A DNA stretch of 40,232 nucleotides. Origin: an uncultured Clostridia bacterium (lineage in GTDB: Bacteria > Bacillota > Clostridia > TANB77 > CAG-465). Positions 7,302 through 13,831 of this stretch are shown here, in pieces. The translations under genes and the position numbers were made by a program. Numbering within the stretch: the stretch's first letter is position 1; each line of letters begins with the position of its first letter. The notes below the pieces were generated by a model. That model had not been told where the DNA came from. It did not search any database and was given only the letters and a program-made list of their open reading frames with translations. Location of the stretch: contig CANRGL010000010.1 of NCBI GenBank assembly GCA_947630145.1, positions 1 through 40,232 of the forward strand. The letters run 5' to 3'.

Positions 7302-8162
7302 ATGAAAAAAAGTAAATTAGTTATGCCTGTTTTAAAATGGGTAGGTGGAAAAAGGCAACTACTGCCAGTAATAAATAAACATTTGCCTAAAATTAATAAT
7401 AATACAACCTACTATGAACCTTTCGTGGGTGGTGGCGCTGTACTTTTTAATATACAACCTAAAAAGGCAGTAATTAACGATGTTAATCGTGAGTTAATAG
7501 ATGTATATAAAGTAATAAAAGATAATGTAGATGAATTAATAGATGAATTAAATAATAAGGGAAAATATGACAATACATCTGAATGTTTTTATAAGATTCG
7601 AGAGTTGGATAGAGAGCCTAAAGTATATAATACTCTAAATGCAATTCAACGAGCTGCAAGAATATTATATTTAAATAAAACTTGTTACAATGGATTATAC
7701 AGAGTTAATAGTTCGGGCGAATTTAATTCTCCATTTGGAAGATATAAAAATCCAAATATAATTAATGAAATAGGATTAAGAGCAGTGAGTAAATATTTTA
7801 AGGAATCTGAAATTACTTTCTTATGTGGAGATTTTGAAAGTTCTGTAAAAGGAATAAAAAAAGGCTCTGTAGTTTATTTTGATCCACCATATGCTCCAAT
7901 ATCTAGAACATCAAATTTTACTGGCTATAATGAAAGTGGATTTGGAGATAATGAACAAGAGAGATTAAAAAGATTATGTGATAAATTAACAGATAAAGGA
8001 GTTCACATGTTACTTTCAAATTCTGATTGTGAATACATAAGAAAATTATATTCTGATAGAAATAAATATAAGATAATTCAAGTTAAGGCTAAGAGGAACA
8101 TTAATAGTGATGGTAATTCTAGGGGTGAAATAAGTGAGGTGTTAATAACTAATAATGTCTAG
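7302..8162 (+). CDS. Dam/DpnM-like adenine-N6 DNA methyltransferase (D12 class)
   Basis: A 286-residue alpha-class N6-adenine methylase, close to the length of DpnM (284) and Dam (278). It has the N-terminal LKWVGGKRQLL (about residues 11-21), the SAM-binding YEPFVGGGAVLF (about 38-49), the segment LNKTCYNGLYRVNSSGEFN (about 124-142), which is highly characteristic of Dam/DpnM, and catalytic DPPY (194-197). This pattern suggests GATC or a GATC-containing target, but specificity cannot be proven by eye. ATG 7302 is chosen for the AAGGAGG 7 bp upstream. The next gene overlaps its end by 8 bp. It should protect the host genome from the adjacent nuclease. All motifs are intact. Confidence 0.9.
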   Translation: MKKSKLVMPVLKWVGGKRQLLPVINKHLPKINNNTTYYEPFVGGGAVLFNIQPKKAVINDVNRELIDVYKVIKDNVDELIDELNNKGKYDNTSECFYKIRELDREPKVYNTLNAIQRAARILYLNKTCYNGLYRVNSSGEFNSPFGRYKNPNIINEIGLRAVSKYFKESEITFLCGDFESSVKGIKKGSVVYFDPPYAPISRTSNFTGYNESGFGDNEQERLKRLCDKLTDKGVHMLLSNSDCEYIRKLYSDRNKYKIIQVKAKRNINSDGNSRGEISEVLITNNV

Positions 8163-9438
8163 ATATAGTACAAATAAAGAGGCTTGGGAAAAAATTTTTG
8201 AAGATTTTAATATATTAGAGGAAATAGATAAAAATGGCTTTTTTAAAATCACTTCTAAGCAAATAAATGAATATAGAGAGGCTAGATTGATGACTAAATT
8301 TGATAATAGTGAGGCTATTCCTGAAATATTAGATAAGAATAAATTATCAATCTTACCGATTAGTAGTAACAGTTATATGATTTCTACTTTTTGTACGTAT
8401 AAAAAATTTGAGAAAACACCAAGAGAAATTATACAAATGAATTTCCCTTCGTATATTGAAAGTATTGATTATTCACAGATTACTAGTGAGGCTTTAGCAC
8501 TTAATTGTGCATATATATCAGAAATACTTAAGGACTTTCTTAAAGAAGATGGGTTGGTTCCAACTGTTTGTGGAAAAATGGGATCTGGAAATTTTAGCTT
8601 TAAAATTAAGGATATTTCAAGCAATAATTATATAAATGTTTCGGTTGAAAATTCCAGAATTGAAATTGATGGTGGATACGAGGGATTTGATAGTTTAGCA
8701 ATTGTTGAAGCTAAAAATGTGGTTGCAAAAGATTTTTTAGTAAGGCAATTGTATTATCCGTATAGATTATGGAAATCTAAAATAACAAAGAGGGTAAGAC
8801 CAATATTTATTATATATTCTAATGGAATATTTACAATATATGAATATAAATTTAATGATGACAATGAATATTCATCAATTGAATTGGTTAATAGTAAAAG
8901 GTATAGTATCGAAAATACTGAAATTAATCTTGAAACTATAAAAGAATTATTGGAAAGTATACAGGAATTTGAAAAAGAACCTAATATATCATTCCCACAG
9001 GCAAATAATTTTGAAAGAGTAATTAATATTTGCGAATTAGTTGAAGAGAAGGAAAAAGATAAAAAAGAAATAACAGAAAATTATGAATTTGTAGAAAGAC
9101 AAACAAACTATTATACAGATGCTGCTATTTATTTAGGTTTGCTTAAGAAAAACGGAACTAGAAATAAGTCATATGAACTTACAGAAAAAGGTAGAAAAAT
9201 AATGAGAATGAATTATCAAGATAGACAAATTGAGTTTGCAAAAGCTATTTTGTCACATAAAGTTTTTAATGAAACTATTAAACAATATTTCCTTAAGCTT
9301 GAAATGCCAACTGATAATGAAATAGTTGAATATATGAAAGGAAGCAATTTATATAATGTAGGAAGTGATTCTACATATTATCGAAGAGCTTCTACTATAA
9401 AAGCGTGGATAAATTGGATTATAGAATTAGCGAATTAA
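8155..9438 (+). CDS. Predicted type II restriction endonuclease, PD-(D/E)XK type
   Basis: A 427-residue protein between two DNA methylase genes, overlapping the first by 8 bp. A PD-(D/E)XK-like site is visible: EIDGGYEG with Asp172, then VEAKN with Glu185 and Lys187, followed by FLVRQLYYPYRLW (about 194-206), a pattern I associate with uncharacterised type II restriction enzymes. The C-terminal about 110 residues resemble a winged-helix DNA-binding domain (DAAIYLGLLKKNG...YELTEKGRKIM). It is much longer than DpnII/MboI enzymes and does not look like them, so this is not simply a DpnII operon. The nuclease call rests on the motif and context; the target sequence is unknown. The reading frame is intact. 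Confidence 0.78.
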   Translation: MSRYSTNKEAWEKIFEDFNILEEIDKNGFFKITSKQINEYREARLMTKFDNSEAIPEILDKNKLSILPISSNSYMISTFCTYKKFEKTPREIIQMNFPSYIESIDYSQITSEALALNCAYISEILKDFLKEDGLVPTVCGKMGSGNFSFKIKDISSNNYINVSVENSRIEIDGGYEGFDSLAIVEAKNVVAKDFLVRQLYYPYRLWKSKITKRVRPIFIIYSNGIFTIYEYKFNDDNEYSSIELVNSKRYSIENTEINLETIKELLESIQEFEKEPNISFPQANNFERVINICELVEEKEKDKKEITENYEFVERQTNYYTDAAIYLGLLKKNGTRNKSYELTEKGRKIMRMNYQDRQIEFAKAILSHKVFNETIKQYFLKLEMPTDNEIVEYMKGSNLYNVGSDSTYYRRASTIKAWINWIIELAN

Positions 9439-9444
9439 TTTATT

Positions 9445-9467
9445 AAGGGGAATCTTCTATTCCTCTT
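9445..9467 (+). terminator. Weak intercistronic hairpin
   Basis: AAGGGGAAT-CTTCT-ATTCCTCTT forms a stem with one G-U pair, 7 bp past the nuclease stop and 13 bp before the ribosome-binding site of the second methylase. It is followed by GATTTTATTTA rather than a clean T run. It could attenuate or separate the nuclease from the downstream methylase message. Confidence 0.35.
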
Positions 9468-9491
9468 GATTTTATTTACAGGAGGATATAC

Positions 9492-10217
9492 ATGAATTTA
9501 CAACCTAACAATTTTAAAATAGAAAAAACTTCAATATGGAGTTTTAAAGAAAGAGGAAAATGGGCGACTCATAAGGGAAACTATAGAGGCAATTGCCCAC
9601 CACAAGTGCCAAGAAATTTATTATTAAATTATACAAAAGAAAATGATATTATTTTAGATCCTTTTTGTGGTAGTGGAACAACGTTAATTGAATGTAAATT
9701 ATTAAAAAGGAAAGGAATAGGTATAGATGTTAATGAAAATGCTCTAAAAATAAGTAAGCAAAGATTAGATTTTAATTATAATGTAGAATATAGTCCTAAA
9801 TTAATAAAAGCAAATTCAATTAATTTAAAAAATATAATTTCAAATAATAAAATAGATTTTATATTTATTCATCCACCATATGCAGATATAATTAAGTATA
9901 GTAATGATATAAAAGAAGATATATCAAGATTAAATCTGAAAGAATTTTTAAATCAAATGAATTTATTTTCAAAAGAATGTTTTAGAGTCTTAAAAAAAGG
10001 TAAAATTTGTTCAATATTGATAGGAGATATAAGAAAAAAAGGTAATGTTGTACCATTAGGTTTTTATCTTATGAATATTTTTATTCAAACAGGATTTCAA
10101 TTAAAAGAAATAATAATAAAAGAACAACATAATTGTCAAATGACAGATTATTGGGAAAATAAAAATGTAAATTTTTATCTATTAGCACATGAATATATAT
10201 TTATCTTAAAAAAATAA
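9492..10217 (+). CDS. Second DNA methyltransferase of the R-M operon (N4-C/N6-A type)
   Basis: A 241-residue amino-methyltransferase. Its N-terminal region GNYRGNCPPQVPRNLL (about residues 29-44) is followed by the SAM motif LDPFCGSGTTLIE (55-67) and catalytic HPPYADIIKYS (127-137), where His replaces the usual Asp/Ser of (D/S)PPY. This HPPY form is common in one stand-alone methylase family. Motif I precedes motif IV. AGGAGG (9480-9485) lies 6 bp before the ATG. A second methylase in one operon may act on the other strand of an asymmetric site, or may protect single-stranded DNA during uptake, as DpnA does in the DpnII system. Which applies here is unknown. The stop is 58 bp from the attR core. 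Confidence 0.82.
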   Translation: MNLQPNNFKIEKTSIWSFKERGKWATHKGNYRGNCPPQVPRNLLLNYTKENDIILDPFCGSGTTLIECKLLKRKGIGIDVNENALKISKQRLDFNYNVEYSPKLIKANSINLKNIISNNKIDFIFIHPPYADIIKYSNDIKEDISRLNLKEFLNQMNLFSKECFRVLKKGKICSILIGDIRKKGNVVPLGFYLMNIFIQTGFQLKEIIIKEQHNCQMTDYWENKNVNFYLLAHEYIFILKK

Positions 10218-10257
10218 ATATATGTAATATCTAATTTATGAGTTATAATTTTATTTT

Positions 10258-10300
10258 CGTCATAAATTTGTATCTATGTTTCAAGAATTGAAACTAAAAT
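10258..10300. other. attR of the skin-like element
   Basis: Right junction: element arm CGTCATAAATTTGTATC (10258-10274), core TATGT (10275-10279), then sigK coding sequence. Joined to the left element arm after excision it forms a 42-bp near-palindrome centred on GT (10278-10279), the dyad structure expected for a large serine recombinase attP. Confidence 0.88.
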
Positions 10301-10337
10301 ACAAAATAAATTAAGAAAGTATATAAGGTGGAACTAA
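10278..10337 (+). CDS. sigK: sigK 3' fragment (last 18 residues)
   Basis: From GTT at 10278 the frame reads V-SRIETKIQNKLRKYIRWN-stop, the end of the sigma region 4.2 helix plus a short basic tail. SRIE continues ISRSYV at the end of the 5' part exactly as in intact sigma-K proteins (ISRSYVSRIEKR in B. subtilis). The fragment has no start codon or ribosome-binding site and is too short to work alone, so it is expressed only after excision. It is easy to miss in automatic annotation. Confidence 0.93.
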   Translation, partial: VSRIETKIQNKLRKYIRWN

Positions 10338-10573
10338 AAAGTTAGTTATAATGTTTATATAATTATATTTAATTTCAATAGTTTTTATTGTTTGTGTTTT
10401 GCCCTTTAATATCTTTTATATATCAAAAAAGTAACCAATATTGGTAGTTTTTATTTTTCCTTTTTTGGTTACTTTTTTTATCATTTTTATTACTAAAATT
10501 TCATATTTTCTTTATCACAATCCTGAGTAGTAACTAATGAAAATAAAAAATATAAAAAATTTGTTATGAAAAC
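10338..10573. other. Intergenic region between sigK 3' end and the prepilin-like gene
   Basis: AT-rich, with no ORF I can support. It contains a short hairpin at the sigK stop (AACTAA-AAAG-TTAGTT, 10332-10347) and the strong inverted repeat annotated separately. Nothing else is recognised. Confidence 0.5.
10425..10480. terminator. Bidirectional terminator after sigK
   Basis: A 13-bp perfect inverted repeat AAAAAAGTAACCA (10425-10437) and TGGTTACTTTTTT (10466-10478). A smaller dyad (ACCAATATTGGT) sits at the left arm. It lies 88 bp after the restored sigK stop and supports the claim that the sigK gene ends there. Confidence 0.7.
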
Positions 10574-10606
10574 TTGCGTTTTTTTTTTTTTAGTGTATGC
10601 TATAAG
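10574..10606 (+). promoter_or_regulatory. Promoter region with a T13 tract (possible phase-variable promoter)
   Basis: A -10 of TATAAG (10601-10606) is preceded by TG (extended). TTGCGT (10574-10579) would be the -35 but is 21 bp away, and the extra distance is made by 13 consecutive T (10579-10591). Loss of about 4 T would give a 17-bp spacer. Slippage in such tracts is a known means of switching surface genes. Confidence 0.45.
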
Positions 10607-10634
10607 GGATAAAAATAATATGGAGGAAGATAAG

Positions 10635-11843
10635 ATGAAAAATAACAAAAGAGGTATATCGCTAATAGTATTAATAGTAACGATAATCGTTATAATAATC
10701 CTTGCTGCAGTAGTAATACTAACATTAAGTAAAAATAATCCAGTAGAAAGTGCAAGAAAAGCAAGATTTATGGAAGATGTAAGAAGTTTCCAAGATGAAC
10801 TAGCACTAAGTGTATCAAAGGATTATGTGACAAAAAAAGAAAATAGAAATGAAAAGTTTAATGCGACAGATTTTGATGATATGAAAAACTACATACCAAG
10901 TTTTACCAAAGATTATAAAGATAAATTTACAATACAAGAAGATGAACTTGTGTATAATAAAGATAACGTAACAGAAAATGAGAAAAAATGTTTAGATGAA
11001 TTAGGAATAGGAACAAAGAAAGAAAATTTTGCTAAAAAAGTAGCAGAAGATCCAAAGACATATTATGGGAAATATGTAATAAATTATACAACAGATCATA
11101 GTGAAACTGAAAATGCAGTAGAAAAATGGCAAATATTTCATTCAGATGGAGAGAATATATATTTAATAGCAGATGATTATATAGATGGACAATATGCACC
11201 GAATGGAAAAAAAGGAAATAGTATACGTAAAAATAATACAAATTATCAATTATCATTTGATAACGTATATAATGATTATGAAGGATCACAAAATATAATA
11301 AAAGATTCAAAAGCAAAAAAATGGATAGAGTGGGTAGACAGTTATCCTAATAGTACAAATGAAAATATACGAGCAGTAGCATATATGCTAGATACAAGTG
11401 AAAATGTATGGGGAAAATACGCAGGAAGTAAGGCAAAATATGCAATAGGAGGTCCAACACTAGAAATGTTTGTAGAATCATATAATAAGTCACATGATGC
11501 AAACCTTGCATGTAAAGAAATGACTGATGTTGGATATAAAATAGGATATACCCACGGAAATTATAACAATTATTTAACTGGTTTACCAAATTATGGTATA
11601 GGTTTTAATGACACTTTATATGTGATAAAGGATATTAGTAAAGCTGAAGGTGTATGGCTAAGCTCTCCAGTTTGTACTAACGTTAAGTATTATAATTTGA
11701 TGAGAATTTATTATTCAAGCCGAGGAACGATTTATGTAAATTTTTTGTCTTCTAAAGAAAGTAAACTAGGTTTTCGCCCTGTAGTTTGTCTAAAATCTGA
11801 TATCTCATTAAAAGCTTCAGGAGAAGATTTTGTGATAGAATAA
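10635..11843 (+). CDS. Prepilin-like surface protein with variable-type C-terminal domain
   Basis: A 402-residue protein starting KNNKRGISLIVLIVTIIVIIILAA. This is the hydrophobic helix of type IV prepilin-like proteins after a short basic leader ending in Gly, but position 5 after the Gly is Val rather than the usual Glu. The start is ATG 10635, with GGAGGAAG just upstream. The soluble domain is Lys/Asn/Tyr-rich, and the end (WLSSPVC... to GFRPVVCLKSD) resembles the C-type-lectin/DUF6273-like fold seen in many Clostridial surface proteins and in some diversity-generating targets. No reverse transcriptase or template repeat is visible here. It stands alone between terminators. The family is inferred; its target and export route are unknown. 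Confidence 0.72.
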   Translation: MKNNKRGISLIVLIVTIIVIIILAAVVILTLSKNNPVESARKARFMEDVRSFQDELALSVSKDYVTKKENRNEKFNATDFDDMKNYIPSFTKDYKDKFTIQEDELVYNKDNVTENEKKCLDELGIGTKKENFAKKVAEDPKTYYGKYVINYTTDHSETENAVEKWQIFHSDGENIYLIADDYIDGQYAPNGKKGNSIRKNNTNYQLSFDNVYNDYEGSQNIIKDSKAKKWIEWVDSYPNSTNENIRAVAYMLDTSENVWGKYAGSKAKYAIGGPTLEMFVESYNKSHDANLACKEMTDVGYKIGYTHGNYNNYLTGLPNYGIGFNDTLYVIKDISKAEGVWLSSPVCTNVKYYNLMRIYYSSRGTIYVNFLSSKESKLGFRPVVCLKSDISLKASGEDFVIE

Positions 11844-11861
11844 AAATAAAATAAATTATAT

Positions 11862-11901
11862 AAAAAATGATTGAATTTTGTGTATAATTCAATCATTTTT
11901 T
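11862..11901. terminator. Bidirectional terminator between convergent genes
   Basis: A perfect 16-bp inverted repeat AAAAAATGATTGAATT (11862-11877) and AATTCAATCATTTTTT (11886-11901). It serves both the prepilin-like gene on the plus strand and the collagen-like gene on the minus strand. Confidence 0.9.
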
Positions 11902-11904
11902 CTT

Positions 11905-13020
11905 TTATGATCCTAGATATTGTATAACAACTGTAAGTAATGCATTAGCAAAATAGGAGTTGGTATCAATAAGGGTAATATTTGGTGTATTTAAATATAT
12001 ATTTCTATTTGTTAAATTTACAATTTCGTAATCATTATCAGTGTTAGCAATACTTAAAACACCTTGCGCTACTAATTTTACAGAAGATTTGTTGTAAACC
12101 CATTGAGTGTCACCAACATATATTCTATCAGTCCCAACAGCTTTAAGTCCAATTGAGACAAAGTCAGTATTTTCATCAAAAGATACATTGTTCTGGAAAG
12201 GTACATATGCATTTGCTGTGATCAGAACTTTATATGCACCTATTTTGTTAAATTTAAATGTTTTATCAGTGGTATTTAAAGTACATATTTTTTCATAATT
12301 CATTTCTTCTCTAGAAATAGGAAGTCTACCTTTAGGTTGAATTTCTAAGCCAGTAGAAGGATAGCCTGTGTTAAATGATATAAAATATACTGTACCAATT
12401 CTTTCAGGACCAGTAGGACCAGTAACACCTTGAGGCCCAGGATCACCTTGAGGCCCTTTTATTCTACCAACGTTTATCCAATCTTTATCTTTTTCTGACC
12501 AAACATATAAATCAGAATTAACTATATAACTATCACCTTTGTTACCTGTTGAATGTTCTTTTTTTAATTCATCTTCGGAAGGATATTCACCTAAAATACT
12601 TACTCCTGTACCATCAACGCCATCTTTACCTGGAGGACCTTGTATTCCTTGCTTTCCTTCTGGGCCTGGTATACCTTGGGGTCCCATAGGTCCCTCTACA
12701 CCTTGAGCTCCAGTTGCACCAGCAGGTATAACAAATTCTAATATATGGTTAAATTCATCTCCCATATCTGTTATTGAAGCAGGTGAACCTGGCTCACCAG
12801 TAGTTATATTACCAATAGATACAGAAGATATAGAACCTGCAGGTCCAGTAGGTCCAGTAGGCCCAGTAGCACCAGTAGGTCCAGTAGCGCCAGTAGCACC
12901 ATTAAAACCTTGTTGACCTTGTACACCTTGAGGGCCAGGAGGACCAGGCACACCGTTATAACATATTATTGGATTGCAACAATTATTAGGTATTTTTGTA
13001 TTACAGCAATTATTATTCAT
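11905..13020 (-). CDS. Collagen-like protein, BclA/exosporium type
   Basis: A 371-residue protein with a Cys-rich N-terminus (NNNCCN, NNCCNP) and Gly-X-Y collagen repeats in three blocks (about residues 24-60, 99-136 and 188-207). These include GPTGATGPTGPTGP runs. Between them are two modules well known from phage and exosporium proteins: a GEPGSPASITDMGDEFNH...FVIPAG segment (about 70-98) and a GTGVSILGEYPSEDELKKEH...DLYVW segment (about 137-174). The C-terminal about 150 residues look like a BclA/TNF-like trimerisation domain ending ALLTVVIQYLGS. AGGAGG lies just upstream. There is no signal peptide, as in spore-surface collagen-like proteins assembled in the mother cell. Exosporium location is inferred; no clear sigma-K promoter was found. 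Confidence 0.88.
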   Translation of the reverse strand: MNNNCCNTKIPNNCCNPIICYNGVPGPPGPQGVQGQQGFNGATGATGPTGATGPTGPTGPAGSISSVSIGNITTGEPGSPASITDMGDEFNHILEFVIPAGATGAQGVEGPMGPQGIPGPEGKQGIQGPPGKDGVDGTGVSILGEYPSEDELKKEHSTGNKGDSYIVNSDLYVWSEKDKDWINVGRIKGPQGDPGPQGVTGPTGPERIGTVYFISFNTGYPSTGLEIQPKGRLPISREEMNYEKICTLNTTDKTFKFNKIGAYKVLITANAYVPFQNNVSFDENTDFVSIGLKAVGTDRIYVGDTQWVYNKSSVKLVAQGVLSIANTDNDYEIVNLTNRNIYLNTPNITLIDTNSYFANALLTVVIQYLGS

Positions 13021-13040
13021 TTTAGCCTCCTTTAAAAAAT

Positions 13041-13059
13041 ATAGAGCAAGTAGCTCTAT
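13041..13059 (-). promoter_or_regulatory. Leader hairpin before the collagen-like gene
   Basis: On the minus strand ATAGAGC-TACTT-GCTCTAT is followed by a T run (ATTTTTT), then the AGGAGG. This terminator-like hairpin ends only about 20 bp before the start codon. It may be an attenuator, a stability element, or the end of an upstream transcript. Confidence 0.35.
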
Positions 13060-13156
13060 TAATAGTATATTTAGCTGTGATATATTGCGTGAATGATAAA
13101 TGTATACTATAATTTTGTAACATAACAGATATGTCGAATATTGCGATCGATTTTTC

Positions 13157-13185
13157 TTGACATTATATATTTTCCAAAGTATAAT
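13157..13185 (+). promoter_or_regulatory. Consensus sigma-A promoter of the sortase operon
   Basis: TTGACA (13157-13162), exactly 17 bp, TATAAT (13180-13185): a perfect consensus promoter, 64 bp before the sortase start. It predicts strong vegetative transcription unless repressed. Confidence 0.9.
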
Positions 13186-13249
13186 CTAATTGTATTTTCT
13201 AATTATTTTTTTCTAGTTATTTTTAATCATTTTTCCAAAGGAGGTCTTA

Positions 13250-13822
13250 TTGAAATCAAAATTTAATTCAAATAAAAATAAATTAATTTTAATAGTATTT
13301 ATTCTTTTATTAATTTTCTTGTCTCTTTATATGTTAAATATGAAATTTAAATCTTTTAATAAAATTCAAAATATTAATTCTAATATACAAAACGATAGTA
13401 AAGATCAAACGTTAAATAAAAAAGAAATAGCAGATTCATTAAATTTATCAGATTCGTCTCTTTCAATTCCCGTTATTAATATATTAAATATTCCCATAAA
13501 AGATGGAATAGATGATTATACCTTAAATGAATATATAGGACATTTCCCAAGTACTAGTAAAGTTTATGGAAATGTTGGACTTGCAGCACATAATAGAGGG
13601 TATAAAAACAACTATTTTAAAGATATTAACAAATTAAAAAATGGTGATGAAATAATATATAAAATTGATAATAATGTTAAAACATATAAAGTAAAAAATA
13701 AAGTAGAAATAGATAGTTATGACTGGAGTTATCTAAATAGTACAGATGATAACAGAATAACTCTTATTACTTGTGTAAAAGATAAACCAAATAAAAGATT
13801 AGTAGTACAAGCAGTAGAATAG
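13250..13822 (+). CDS. Class D-like sortase
   Basis: A 190-residue transpeptidase that would link LPxTG-type proteins to the cell wall. It has one N-terminal membrane anchor (about residues 11-30) and a catalytic domain (about 71-190) with His114 in GLAAHNRG, Cys175 in TLITCVKD and Arg183 in NKRLVV, the full catalytic triad. The start is TTG, with AAAGGAGGT at the proper distance and no better ATG. The next gene, 9 bp downstream, encodes a thioester-domain protein ending in LPKTGF, the probable substrate. Class D is suggested by the TLxTC motif and size, but class assignment by eye is uncertain. Confidence 0.88.
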   Translation: MKSKFNSNKNKLILIVFILLLIFLSLYMLNMKFKSFNKIQNINSNIQNDSKDQTLNKKEIADSLNLSDSSLSIPVINILNIPIKDGIDDYTLNEYIGHFPSTSKVYGNVGLAAHNRGYKNNYFKDINKLKNGDEIIYKIDNNVKTYKVKNKVEIDSYDWSYLNSTDDNRITLITCVKDKPNKRLVVQAVE

Positions 13823-13831
13823 GAGGAATAT

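Larger units (their letters stand above)
5141..10279. mobile_element. Skin-like sigK-intervening element (5,139 bp)
   Basis: The element lies between direct copies of TATGT (5136-5140 and 10275-10279). It separates the two parts of sigK in the same orientation, so excision rejoins the gene without loss. Contents: large serine recombinase and a 47-residue ORF on the minus strand, and a three-gene restriction-modification operon on the plus strand. The recombinase points towards the 5' part of sigK, as spoIVCA does in the Bacillus subtilis skin. At about 5.1 kb it is far smaller than the B. subtilis (about 48 kb) or C. difficile (about 15 kb) elements and has no phage structural genes. The boundaries are supported by restoration of the conserved SRSYVSRIE motif and by the dyad symmetry of the reconstructed attP. 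Confidence 0.93.

Noticed and set aside
5221-10217. A prophage or a conjugative element in sigK
   Set aside because: No capsid, tail, portal, integrase of another type, relaxase or type IV secretion genes lie between the two att sites.
10635-11843. Diversity-generating retroelement target
   Set aside because: The C-terminal pattern is suggestive, but no reverse transcriptase, template repeat or accessory gene lies in the window.
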